Source: Nautilus pompilius
Taxonomy: Eukaryota > Mollusca > Cephalopoda > Nautilida > Nautilidae
Length of the DNA: 64,000 nt
Reading direction: 5' to 3'
Assembly: GCA_018389105.1 (NCBI GenBank)
Contig: JACATO010000599.1
Coordinates: forward strand, 527,501-591,500
The notes under the pieces were generated by a model that did no database searches, was not told where the DNA came from, and saw only the letters and a program-made list of their open reading frames with translations. Position 1 is the stretch's first letter. The number at the start of each line of letters is the position of its first letter. Shown in pieces: positions 11,717 to 22,719 of the stretch. A program made the position numbers and the translations under genes.

Positions 11717-14700
11717 CATTTGAAAATCTTGGGGTAAGGCTTTTTTTTTGTTAACAGGGATGCTGAAACAGGCTGGTAACGTCTTCACCTGGTGAGTTCA
11801 TAATTTTAAATGCCAGCATGTGTATGTTTTATGACTAAGCAGTATTTGTTGTTGCCTTAACAACGATTTCGCAAAACAAGTTCATGTTTGTTTGTTTTTT
11901 ATTCCTCGAAATATATGCATTTCTCGATTTTTGTATGTAGTTTTTTGTTTAGTAAATTCCCGTCAGGTTTATTTCTGTGGTTACTTGCATCATTTTCTCA
12001 TTATGCCATATAGAGTGCTTCCAGCAGTCTTGAATTACCTGAGTTGCTGATTTCTCTCTCTCTCTACAAATAAAATTAGATTTTATTAATTTTTTTTTCA
12101 TTTATGAAAGATTAACCCTCCTCTCACCGTGGGTATTACTGCTTTGAAGTATGCAATTACCAACAACAATCTATTTTCTTCCGAATTATATTGTCTTTTG
12201 GGAGGAAATCATAACAGTAAATCATTAAAGTTTAAAGGTAATGAAGTGAATTAAGTGCTTTTTTAAATGTTTATTCAAATAAAATTAGTCTCACTACTCT
12301 TTGAAATTTCAAATGCTCCAATGAATCTAGGTTTTAATTTATTTATCAGAAAAAAGAAATTGCATCATTTTGGAGCAGTTAATGTAAAAACTGTAGGTAA
12401 TATCGTTGGATCTCTTTGTGAAAATTAATTATTATGGATTTTTTGGTGGAAAGAAAAGAAGACAGTGATTCTATGAATTCCATTACTGCGACTTGTTCAA
12501 CGATTGGCATTCCTAGTCATCGCTATCCGAATGTTTCAGTGTCATCTGATTTCTCTGCATCTAAATAGCACGTGATGGTCATTATTCTTCTTATCTTAAA
12601 TAAATACGGTTGCTTCAGGTTTCTTGGTCTCCGGCACCAAAAGAGTTCTTGAAATATGTAGCTTTTTCCCCCTCTGCAGAGTTCAATACAGAGTAGAATA
12701 TAACAGATGGAAATTGAATTTAAAAAAAAATATATATAAACACTACAGGCAAATAGGCTATTTATTTTTTTTTAGTAATTTGCTACATTAAAAGGTATCT
12801 ATTTGGAATTTTATTTATATTACTCCAAAGTAAATTTTTATTTGATATCTTTTTATTGTTTGTATTGCAATTATTTTTTAAAACTTTTTACATATGCTTT
12901 TTTTTTATTTTAGATTAATACTGAGGTTATGAATTAAATCTTTCCATCACAAAGCACCGCACACAATTAGAGTAAATGGTTTGCAATAATTCCTGTCTGT
13001 TTGCATCTTAGATGAATTTAAAACCATCTTTGAAGTATACATTCATCTATTAACCTTCTAACTATACTTAGCATAAACAATCCGCATTTTTTTTCCATTT
13101 GTTATTTGATAATACTCTTTCTTTTTTTAACTTGTCATAGAGACATCTTAGCCCTTAACCTGTGATGCATGTAAATATATGCAGTATTTTTTTTGCATTT
13201 CTCATGAGGGGAGCACCATATGATGGGGTATTAGGGATTACGATTGCCAGCATATACCAGGGGTATAATAGTTGGTGCAGTTGTTAGATTTGGCACCCTG
13301 AGTCATCCCTTTAATGTTCAATGGGATTCAAAATCGGGTTTTGGATTGAGTATCCAAAACCTGGATTATTTGCATTTATTCAGGGGGGGGCAGTGTCACT
13401 GGCCCTGGTGGTGGGAGGGTGTGCATTTCCATTGTCGAAGATTAATCAGCTTGTATGAGTTTCCCCCCATTCTTTTTTCAAGGAAAGCATCAGAGTTAAG
13501 CAATAATGTCAATGTAACTACTGTGAGTCTTCGTGTTCCTGTTTATAATCATGAGCTAGGTTCAGAATTTGAAATTAATGGCAATCCACATCAGTGGCTA
13601 CTGAACTGATCTCTTACGAATTTAGTTCTGAAAAAAACCTCTCATGTTGTCACCCATAAACTCTGATTCATTCATTCTGTAAAATTCACGTAGACCTTGG
13701 CCTAGAGATTCCTCAGAAAATATGTCATTCCATCTTTGATGACCAGATTCTGATTCAAGGCTCAGTGTTTCTCTGCCGAATGGTGGTGATAAAGCAGGAT
13801 TTACCCATGGTACAGACTTCAGGAACGAATACCTTGTTCTGCAAGATGTTGATGGATAGTTCTATCACTTATTGTTCTTAGTCTAATACTAGGATCCTCA
13901 CTGGCAGTGGTTCTTACAGTCCAGAATTTTGTTGTGAAGATGTTGCAAATAGATGTTGAAAACTTGCATTCTCATTGGCCATCTGTTGGGCAGGAGTGTG
14001 TGGTGAATTATAAACTATTCCCGTTGCTCTTACACATTGTTAGGTAACCCTGATGACTGCCATACTGGCATTTCTAAAACCTAGTACTTCTCTGCATTTA
14101 TTAGGGCCCTTGGTATGCAAAACACATATTAGGCATTTCAGCAGGCACTTGCAGGTAACTCAAAAAAACCCCACAGACTTCATGCTTTGGTCATTCAAGA
14201 TAACAGCTTTGAAATTAAACCATGTTTGTTAAATTCATCAAAACAGCCCAGTATATTTGTTAAAATTTTTTTCTTTTCAATTGCTTATAATTTTTTTAAA
14301 AAAAAATTAACAAATTGATATTGTTTTTAATGCTTTTCAGTATATAACAGACAATTCCAATAGCACTGTCTACAGCTATGAAACACACCCCAACATTATA
14401 CAGTAGTGGGCTCAACTGTTATGAATGTTCTTGACAGAGGAGCTGTGGTGTTATTCATACGGATGTGAAAAGCATTGAAAAGTTTACTGAACTTCCATTT
14501 AATGCATCTATTTACAGATTTCAATGTTCTATGAAATTAGGACTTTAGAAATTGCTCGAAGTAAAGAGAGGAAAATTTATCAGACAAGTGAAACTTCATT
14601 ACAGGTGTATTTTTAGCTACCCGTTAGATCAAGATGCAATATCTGGATTGGTAAATAAGATATAAATAGACCGGTATCTAATACAGACCAGCTGTGTCAA

Positions 14701-14980
14701 CTAAAGAGCTACCATTAGGTGTCCACTATCTCATTATCTTCTTTAAAATATAAATAGCAAACCAAATTTTACAACAATCTTGTATGAGTCAAATACAGAA
14801 TGCAGATCTCAAGGTATGTATTTATACTCTAATGTCTTCTTAAAAAAGAAGAAAAAAAATCAAGATATTAGTTCTGAATGTTTTAGTCTCTGGTCGCAAA
14901 ACACCTGGAATTTCTCATTTGCATTTGTCAACAAACGCTGTTACAAAGCTGCCACCTGTACTGGAGCAATACAAAACTAC
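11717..14980. other. AT-rich non-coding stretch
   Basis: No supported gene. Long A/T runs occur. A 121-codon frame at 13,244-13,609 contains a translated poly-G tract and has no recognisable motif. The stretch from about 13,240 to 14,100 is slightly less AT-rich and could hide an old repeat. Confidence 0.45.
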
Positions 14981-14981
14981 A

Positions 14982-15200
14982 GTGGTGGCCAAAGTTATTG
15001 CATCACTTAAAATATTTCTGGTTTGCATGATTGCTTTAATTTCTGATCTATTTTGTACACATATTTAAAGATAATTCTAGTCAGAAGAATATTTCAAAGT
15101 ATGCATTTTCTTCTATTTTTTTATAGTTTTACCACTTTATTATTTCTGCAAGGAAATTATTGCATTAAGGGGTTTAGTACAGGGACCCAGTGAAATATCA
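14982..15200 (+). mobile_element. Tc1-type transposon end (solo, degraded)
   Basis: TACAGTGGTGGCCAAAGTTA at about 14,979-14,998, followed by TTGCATCACTT, is typical of the terminal inverted repeat of a Tc1-like element. No matching inverted end or transposase was found in the next 2 kb, so only an end is left. The exact right limit is unknown. Confidence 0.35.
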
Positions 15201-15235
15201 AAATGATTCTAAATTGGCTTTATTACATTAAAATG

Positions 15236-15430
15236 GATGGCTAGAGGGTAGACTACTGGCCTTGTCTAGGTTGGCTTAGTGTATGCACCTCCCTGGCATG
15301 GTTTATCCTCACTTTTACTAGTCAGCTATGTGGGAGGTTTTTCTGGGTGCTCAAGTTTCTCTCCACGGCTAAACAAAAATGAAGGATTCTAGTAGGGTTT
15401 TCTAGGTAATGGTAGTGGCGTTTCTGTGGT
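15236..15430 (+). repeat. tRNA-derived SINE
   Basis: The head contains TAGACTACTGGCCTTGTCTA with a degraded B box. The body has CAGCTATGTGGGAGGTTTTT, then TCTGGGTGCTCAAGTTTCTC and CACGGCTAAA. It ends in GAAGGATTCTAGTAGGG, the 3' motif shared with the copies near 43.9, 45.5 and 47.9 kb. Confidence 0.55.
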
Positions 15431-15431
15431 A

Positions 15432-16385
15432 ACACTTGACTGGCTTGCACTTTGATCATACTTCAAGAGTCTTTCCCCCAACTGTCCCCAGGTAATTCAT
15501 TTTGGTCACTAAAGCTAATATTCAAACACCTTTGTAGCTCACTACCATGAAACATTCCAGGACCTCAGCACATCAGTACAAGTTTGCCAAGGGAAAAGAG
15601 TGTCAAAAATATATTTTTTTACCTCGAGAGACATTACCACAAAAAATATATATATATACAATATGTACTTAGTATTTGGTTTGAAATATAAGATGATACA
15701 GTAATTTCGTTCTCCACTGCATTATGGGTAGTGTGGGATGTTTTACAATGATGCTGTTGCAATGAAATTTATAGTCCATAATGGTGCATATTTATGGCGC
15801 TATCAGCAGTTTGATCATCAAAATGATTTTAGGAAAGGGAGACAGACATTAATGATGATGGATGACTCAAATATACTCATATACTATCTTCACACAAACG
15901 TTAAACAGAGAAAGGATGTGTTGGTAAATGACAAGAATACTGTTAATGTATTGATTTTGCACATGAATATACATGGAAACTACACAGGGAAATCACAAAT
16001 AACTAAATCCTAGGTAGATTGGGGTGTTTCAGTTCTCTTTACTACTTGTAAATGAAATTTATAAGCACTAAACATGGGGGTAACAGATGCTACAAGAAAG
16101 TGTTTGCTTTTTAATACTGTAAAGACATTCAGAATGGAAAACTTTTACTGTAATTATTATTCTGAATCTTGAAAATATAATTGCATACATATTCAGTTAA
16201 GAAAAGTGTTGGTGCAAAGTGCCTTTGTGGATATCAGCAATGGAATGAAGCCCATCTCAAAGTCCACAATCTTGTTCTCATATCAAAATTTTATTTATTT
16301 CACATTTTGGTTCTTTCTCAGTTTTTTTATGCAAATCTGTTTTGATTGTTTAAGGCGTATAATGGGAAAGACTACTTTGTTTTGT
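15432..16385. other. no supported gene
   Basis: AT-rich with a (TA)n tract near 15,645-15,657. Nothing recognisable. Confidence 0.45.
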
Positions 16386-16439
16386 AGTTACTTTAAATTC
16401 AGTGGCTCAGTGATCGATTTCATAAACTTTATATGTAAA

Positions 16440-16577
16440 TTAGTTTTCAAAGGTTGGATTCGCGACTGTGGCACCTGAGCCACCTCGGCATAGCCGCTGA
16501 CTGGTCTTGGCCAGTGATTCATCATTTCCTGGGTCTCAAGATCAGACTGTGGAGAATCACTAGTGGATGCTCGAGTT
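16440..16577 (-). CDS. possible internal exon, minus strand
   Basis: On the minus strand an acceptor-like TTATTTTGCACAG ends at 16,578. The following frame is open and polar: TRASTSDSPQSDLETQEMMN, then HWPRPVSGYAEVAQVPQSR. The patch is clearly richer in G+C than its flanks, and its Ser/Pro/Gln/Glu composition resembles a disordered cytoplasmic tail. No strong donor is visible (GCTCAG|GTGCCA is the best), and the frame runs on to a stop at about 16,388. I recognise no family. The plus strand is also open here, so direction is an inference. Confidence 0.28.
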
Positions 16578-16639
16578 CTGTGCAAAATAATTACTACTAT
16601 CACTTCTTGTGCGAATTAGACAAATCCATCCTTAAACGT

Positions 16640-17515
16640 TAAATATGAAAGCTTTAGAGAATTCTTAGAGGGTTTCTTATGTTACTTTTTATGGACGCAT
16701 TTATAAGCGTAGAAAAAATTGGTTACTTCAACCGCGGTTGGGAGAAAAGGACATGCACAAAATTACTACGGCGAGTGAAGATGCCTCTCGCATTTAAGAT
16801 GTAATAAGCTGACTGGAACTTCTAGTTGCAACAGCTTTGTTATTCCAAATGTCTGCGTTACACCATGTTGATGTGATGGGAGTTTCACTTAAATGATACG
16901 GTAATTTTGCATGTGTGTGTAAAAGGTATTATGGCTTGTACGGCTGTCAGTTTATTATGAAAATATTTGTTGTTGTCTTTTTTTTTTCCTACTTGAAATG
17001 CACTACAAACTGTGTGGATTTTAAAATAGTTATACATAATAATATTAATAACATTCAGTGAAAAGTTGTACGTTTGGTGTTATTTTTCATTGGGCCAACA
17101 GAAATTTTTACAAGCATACTTACTCAATGTCGGAAGTATGCTATGCATGTTAATAGAATTACTGGAGATGTAGAGGAATGCCACTGGTGTACTGTGGTGT
17201 TTATTTTAATTCTTTTCTCCTCCCCCCTCCTCATTCATGCATAATATCAAGAAATGATTACAATGGAATATTTTTTTTGGGGGGGGGTAAATAACACTTT
17301 GTTTTAAAGATGCTTGTGGGCTGGTTTTGTTATAATGGGGTGAACACATCAACCAAAACTTACAAATGTGTGCTAAGTTTCCACCTACCATTCCTCAGTA
17401 CTTCACGAAAGTCAGAGGAATTATTGGCAAAGCCTCAGCAAAATCTTTACATTGACTCATGAGAAAATACTTTTTTTTTTTTTTAAAAATTCAATGTTGC
17501 ATCATTATAATTAAG
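16640..17515. other. no supported gene
   Basis: AT-rich, with poly-T (16,979-16,988; 17,470-17,483) and a poly-G tract near 17,280-17,287. Nothing recognisable. Confidence 0.45.
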
Positions 17516-17519
17516 GCAA

Positions 17520-18244
17520 TGGCTCCCCAATGTCCTATATCCTTCTCCCCAGCGCCTCTCAAAAGTGTTTAACTGCCATTTGACTTTCTCTTTGGCATTG
17601 GCCAAATAGTTCAAACCTGGACTCATCTGTAAAAGACTACATCCCAGGTTTGGTTATTCCCCTGTTTATTTCTGCTGCCCATTTCAGCTTTGCTGTTTGG
17701 TTGCCTTTACTCAGCAAAGATTTTTATTTGGGCAGCCATACATCCACTGAGATTACTTTGCAGTAATCTGTATTGTACTGTTTTTGAAGAAACAGTAACA
17801 CCTGTACTTATGGCTAAAAATCTTCACTGGCTCTCTGTCTCTTGTGTAGAGAACATAACCCTGAGATACTTTATCAGCAGTACCAGGTTTGGGTATCCCC
17901 CCTCTTGGAGTCTTGCATACAGCTTCTTCCAAAACGTGAAGCCAGGCTGCAATCTGCTGCTTGGAGTAGCCTTCACTAGCTAAATCTTTGATTTCTATAT
18001 GCCTATCGTGATATTTCTTTCCCAGTAGCCATGGTATCACTGCCTACACTTGTAAAGTCTTTATGCAGATGTGGCGCTTTCTGATTGGTTGAATGACAAC
18101 CAACCACAGTGTACTATACCAACACCTGACTGTACCATGAAGCATTTATTTTTCACATGAAATGCCTCTCTGCCATGTGTTATTTGCATTTTTATAACCA
18201 GTTTTGTTTTTATTTCTGTTTCCATAATTTTTTCCAGTACTGTA
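17520..18244 (-). mobile_element. Tc1-like DNA transposon, 3'-truncated copy
   Basis: The 5' end on the minus strand is a Tc1-type inverted repeat (TACAGTACTGGAAAAAATTA, plus-strand positions about 18,224-18,243) followed by TGGAAACAG. Behind it lies a leader that also occurs in the Tc1 copy at 57.4 kb: CACTGTGGTTGGTTGTCATT here and CACTGTGATTGGTTGTTATG there. Next comes the transposase N-terminus. The copy breaks off at about 17,520 within the catalytic domain, so the other inverted end is absent. It is a dead relic of the same family as 57,388-58,622. Confidence 0.8.
17560..18040 (-). pseudogene. Tc1-family transposase, N-terminal fragment
   Basis: The transposase cuts and pastes its own element at TA dinucleotides. 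The minus-strand frame from 18,040 gives a helix-turn-helix segment with IEIKDLASEGYSKQQIAAWL and a second DNA-binding region GTADKVSQG. Lower down, after a frameshift, FYR and a VQV/TIW-like segment mark the start of the catalytic domain (the site of the first Asp, DESRFELFG in intact relatives). The catalytic remainder is missing. Stops and frameshifts make it non-functional. Confidence 0.75.
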
Positions 18245-19202
18245 TCTACACGAAGGAGACTGATGAACTTTGTGATAGTTTATCAACTTTAGCTTTGGAA
18301 GAGCAGCAGGTTAACTGTGGCCTTCCAGAAAATTACTGCAAATGGTACACTTTTGTTAGACTGGAAAATTATGTAAATCTGGGCTGCATCAGTCTTCAAC
18401 TATGTTTTAGTCTGTCGTTAATTTTGTGTTGTTTTCCTAAGTTATTCATCTTTAATTTGGTAATATATTTTTTTTTGTTTACTTTTTCCTATTCATGTTG
18501 TTCACAAATTTTTCCTGTGTTCAAAACGCTTGTTTTGGTCAGCCATAGTAGTCACCGTTGCTCTGCTGGGGCACTTTTTAAGATAGTTTCACATTTTGAT
18601 AATTGAATATGCTCGCTATTTATTCACCTGATGTAGCCTACATTTGTTTCTGTGTTTAGTTCATCCCTATATTTGTCTGGCAAATGACTAGGAGACACAG
18701 AAGGGAAATACTCAAGAGAACCTGGCTTTTGCGTACCTGTGCGCAACCGTTTATCATATTTTATTCATCTGCTGAAGCTGATTTTCTGCCCCATGATTGA
18801 GGTTGTTTTACTAAGAGGTTTTAAGTAAGCAAAAGACTTTCTCTTTTCTTTTCTTTTTTTAAAAAAAATAATAATAATCTTTAATTTAGCATGAATTGCT
18901 TTGTCCTCTTCACAACAATGCGATGATCTCAGTTGAACCTTATTAGTGTACCTATTTGTAACTTGTTGGTTTTCCTGGACTTAATTTTAGCAAATTTGCT
19001 ACGTTATTTTTTTTTTCAAATTTTGGTAAATTCTTGAAGCACTCAAATGCTGCATGAATGTAATTTCTACAATGAGTGTTTTTATGGCAATTTTTTTGGC
19101 AGCCATATTTGTAGGCTCACTGATGAGATAATTTGCAAGCGTAAAGGAGAATTAAAAAAAAAGGTGTCATGTGACAAAGGTTTATGGAAAACAAGAGTAT
19201 TA

Positions 19203-19911
19203 CAGGGTGTTCCAAAAGTCTTGGGCACATTTTGACAATGAATATCTCGGAAACTATTAAGGATATAAAAACGCATCTGGTAAATTCAGAAAGCTTGTAA
19301 TCTCAATTTTTACATGGAATGTTCAAAGATGTTCAATGTGAGCACCATTGGTCACACGACACACATCAAGCCTATAGTCCAATTCTTGCCAAACGCGTCC
19401 CAGCATTGCATTGTCAATGGTTGAAACAGCTTCTGTTATTCGTGCCTTCAGCTCATCCACGTCTCTGGGAATAGGGGGCACATATACCAATCCTTTCACA
19501 AATCCCCACAAAAAGAAATCGCATGGTGTGAGATCTGGAGATCTGGGTGGCCAGGACATGAGATCGTGATCATTCTGCCCAGACCTTCCAATCCATCTGT
19601 CTGGCAGTTTTATGTTCAGAAACTGTCTAACCCTGAGGCTCCAGTGTGGTGGCGCTCCATCCTGTTGGAAAATGAAGTCACCAGACTCTTTCTCACTCAA
19701 TTTATCCATTAACTAAAAAATCTGAAAAGATATCTAAAAAAATCTTAATCTAAAAAAATCTTAATATCTGAAAAGAAATAAAAAAAATCAATAGCCTTAC
19801 AAAAAAATTAATGTAATTAGCTTTAAAATGACACAACTTTTATCTTACTACCATTCATAGTTAAATAGATATGGGGACTTCAAATGTGCCCAAGACTTTT
19901 GGAACACCCTG
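19203..19911 (-). mobile_element. mariner-superfamily (IS630/Tc1/mariner) element, 709 bp, internally deleted
   Basis: Perfect 30-bp terminal inverted repeats: CAGGGTGTTCCAAAAGTCTT plus GGGCACATTT at 19,203-19,232 and its exact complement at 19,882-19,911. Both ends are flanked by TA (19,201-19,202 and 19,912-19,913), the target duplication of this superfamily. The inside holds only the C-terminal part of a transposase on the minus strand plus an A-rich stretch (19,725-19,830). Perfect ends suggest recent transposition in trans by a full-length relative elsewhere in the genome. Confidence 0.93.
19323..19709 (-). pseudogene. mariner-superfamily transposase, C-terminal 128 residues
   Basis: The open frame begins at an internal Met and ends at 19,323 without internal stops. 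It contains FIFQQDGAPPHW (second catalytic Asp), then WIGRSGQNDHD, then WPPRSPDLTPCDFFLWGFVK, which carries the third Asp. By my count 41 residues separate the QQD Asp from the SPD Asp, and 46 separate it from the PCD Asp. The C-terminus reads RLDVCRVTNGAHIEHL, the usual end in this family. The N-terminal helix-turn-helix and the first catalytic Asp are gone, so it cannot catalyse transposition. The unbroken frame implies a young deletion derivative. Confidence 0.85.
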
Positions 19912-19913
19912 TA

Positions 19914-21300
19914 CTTTACAGGTAAATATGCAGTAATAAACAGATTATGTATGTGGACTACACTGATGAAACTACCAATTGTGTATATATGTTGAATGAA
20001 TGGTATCTGTGTACATGTATAGAGTATTGTTTTAAGTTTTGAAATCTTTGACAATACTAGAGAATAGTTATATCTACTGCACTAACTATTATTGTTTAAT
20101 ATGTGTTTGTGTGTGTGTGTATAATCTATCTGACCATGGTTCAATCATGTTACATAATTTGAACTGTCTGGGAGTCGGATTTCTCTCTATGTGCTAGTTG
20201 ATTGTATTATTTAAAATACAAAGGGATCCTATATTAAAATTTAAAGAGTGACTGTTTACAGTTCATACATACTAAATTTTCTTCATAAAGCAAAATGGCT
20301 ACGGATGATATTGTTATCCATCATTTCTGACAGATTTGCTTATGACCTTGAAAACTAGTGAGCTTGGATTTGGATTTATCTGCCAAGCTTAAAAAGTACA
20401 ATTTCAGAAAAGGATCTATTTGGATGTTGTTGTCGGTGAAGATACAAAATGCAAAGATTTGGAAGGATCATGAGAGTAATGCTTGGCAACATCAGAGTGG
20501 GTGATGACTGAGTGAGCAATTTCTTGCACGTTCATTCATACCTTGACTGTGCAATGTGCACAGGAAGGCATTAGCTGTGAAAGGGCATAGAAATATTAGA
20601 AAGAATTTATCATAGGTTCACTGGTATGTTTGCAGGTTTTACATATTTAAAAACAATACATTTACTTTGTTAAGATGGCAGACATTTGATGAAAAGTTTT
20701 CAAAATAATGACATTTTTATTTTCATCATGTAGACAATCAAACTTATTTGGTCAAGGGATGGTGTTTGGTGGCCTACACTGGGATAATAAGAATAAACTT
20801 CTGGAATCATAAATGAATTAAGTGTTACTATAAAATCTGATAGATAGATTGTTTTATTTTCTTAAATATTAAGGAGTGTGTGTAAGCATAGCAGCTTCCT
20901 GCTTCCTTATAGCAATTAGACTGAGGTAAGAAAGAAGACTGCAACTGTATCTATGGTAAAAATCTGTTTTTTTTATTTCTGCCATTGATTGTTCATGAAT
21001 GTTCATGGACTGTCGTGCGGAGGTGAAATTTGTTCATTTATGTATGGAAGAGATCCAGATTTCCTAAAAGAAATCGAGAACTGCTCACAATATTTTTGAA
21101 TTGTTCAATGCCATTTAATCAACATTAAGTGGATTTTTAATAATTATTATTATTATTATTGTTTACTCATGAAATAGCATATTCAATTTTCCGGGGTTTG
21201 AATAAATGACAGTTTTGTTACTCGGATGATCGGAGCAGATCCGCTGGCCGAGATATCTCATGTTTGAAAAGAAGATGGATTTGGTTTGTTTTCACTTTTA
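19914..21300. other. no supported gene
   Basis: AT-rich, with (GT)n at 20,104-20,120 and (ATT)n at 21,138-21,160. Nothing recognisable. Confidence 0.45.
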
Positions 21301-21301
21301 G

Positions 21302-21455
21302 CTGCTGCAGCTCACTGCCAACAAAAGCCAGAGATTATTTGTTGGGCTCCGAATCACGTAGTCTGCCTTGGACTGAATGTACATGGGTTGGCCAGACACC
21401 TGCACTCCGTCACATCAGTGCAGTAAAATCTCCACGAATGCCCATTGCGGAGTGA
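21302..21455 (+). CDS. candidate 3' terminal exon of an unidentified gene
   Basis: A good acceptor (TTTGTTTTCACTTTTAG, AG at 21,300-21,301) precedes an open frame of about 50 codons. The frame reads CCSSLPTKARDYLLGSESRS, then LPWTECTWVGQTPALRHISA, and ends at a TGA at 21,453-21,455. G+C is raised compared with the flanks, and a poly(A) signal lies 70 bp downstream. I do not recognise the protein. No upstream exon could be joined with confidence, so it might instead be the end of a non-coding transcript. Confidence 0.38.
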
Positions 21456-21525
21456 CAACAAGCAGGAAAAAGGGGGCACTACAACTCATATCGGCAAACC
21501 GTGTTCAGTTTGCTTAAGTGGGGTA

Positions 21526-21531
21526 AATAAA
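21526..21531 (+). terminator. AATAAA poly(A) signal
   Basis: AATAAA followed after 10 bp by a long A run and then a T-rich stretch. It sits 70 bp after the stop of the candidate terminal exon at 21,302-21,455 and would end that transcript. The hexamer is common by chance in AT-rich DNA. Confidence 0.35.
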
Positions 21532-21559
21532 ACTTTAAAGAAAAAAAAAAATTTTTTTT

Positions 21560-22440
21560 TTCCTTTTAAAATTTATCCCGTCATCATTATCATCTTGCAG
21601 TTTAACTAATAATTTAAAAGATGTATCCATCAGATCAATTTGTGCTTGTTTTTCCAAACTGTAGGCATCTTAAATTATTATATATATTGTGTAAGTTTGA
21701 GAGAGAGAGAGAGACAATTGTGAAATTTTACCCTGGTGTAGCTCTAAGTAAAATAAGCAATTTTAATTATTTTACTCTAAGCATTTACTCTGAAAATGCA
21801 ATCTGTTTGTGAGGACATTTATGAGAAATGCCCTTTCTTACGGCAGCATAAAACAGTCATGGCGCCGAGACTTTGGCCCTAAGAAAGAGAAATATTTATG
21901 TTGGAGGGGGGAATCGTTAATAAGCTGATGGTGAAGTAGTTTAAAGCGTTATAGTAATTACTAAAGTAATCAAAACATTAAAGTGAAGTTGCAAGTCCTG
22001 ATCAGAATTTTTCTTTTTTCTTTTCCAAGATAAAATGTGATTTAAATTCCTGTATAACAGAAAAAAAAAAATGAAAGCTGCCTCTCAGCATACAAGGTTT
22101 TAAAACAGAAAGAAAGACAAGGGAAAAGATGGCCCTAAATCTTTGGACAAAGCAGGATTTAGTGAAGGCCTTATCCTGCGAAAATTGCCATGATTTTGCT
22201 TTATCTTTAATGGCTGCAATAAAGAACCAAAAGGGGGGGGCACCCTTACATGACACTTGGTGTCATATTTTAAATACTACACAAACATTGTCTTTAAATT
22301 CTTTTCACCTGCCATTAAGGAAGCCAAAAAACAAAAACAAAAGGGATCCTCCCTCTAGTATTATTTGGCTAGTTCACACACGTTCTTAACTTCCTCATGA
22401 TAGTTCCTTAAGCTATGGACATTGTTTTGTCAGCATAAAG
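21560..22440. other. no supported gene
   Basis: AT-rich, with (GA)n at about 21,699-21,714. Nothing recognisable. Confidence 0.45.
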
Positions 22441-22444
22441 CTGC

Positions 22445-22700
22445 TTAACTCGTGTCTGCGTTCTGTTTGACATCCATTTGCTGCATTATGTTACATTGAG
22501 GATTCCCTCTTCTACGTGTAGTTTTTATATGGGTACATGGGCATCTGCAAGGGGTGGGCAGGAGAGCGGCACTTGCCTGCTCCCTGGAAACCTGATGGTG
22601 ATAGTGTAAAGATGTCAAGAAATGACTGATCTGCCCATACCCGGCTGAAGATCTAAAGGTCAAAGGCCGGGAAGAGAGTAGCAATATAGGAAAATACAAT
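22445..22700 (-). other. GC-richer patch with open minus-strand frame
   Basis: From about 22,690 to a stop at 22,445 the minus-strand frame is open and reads SSAGYGQISHFLTSLHYHHQ, later PCRCPCTHIKTTRRRGNPQ. G+C is higher than in the flanks. No splice sites, domain or homologue is recognised. It may be an exon remnant, a conserved non-coding patch or chance. Confidence 0.2.
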
Positions 22701-22719
22701 ATAAGACACTGGCAGTGCA

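Noticed and set aside
18157-18606. 149-codon plus-strand frame that looked like an exon with a strong acceptor
   Set aside because: The acceptor lies inside the terminal repeat of the Tc1 copy, and the second half translates T-rich DNA. Kept only as a possible exonisation event, not as a gene.
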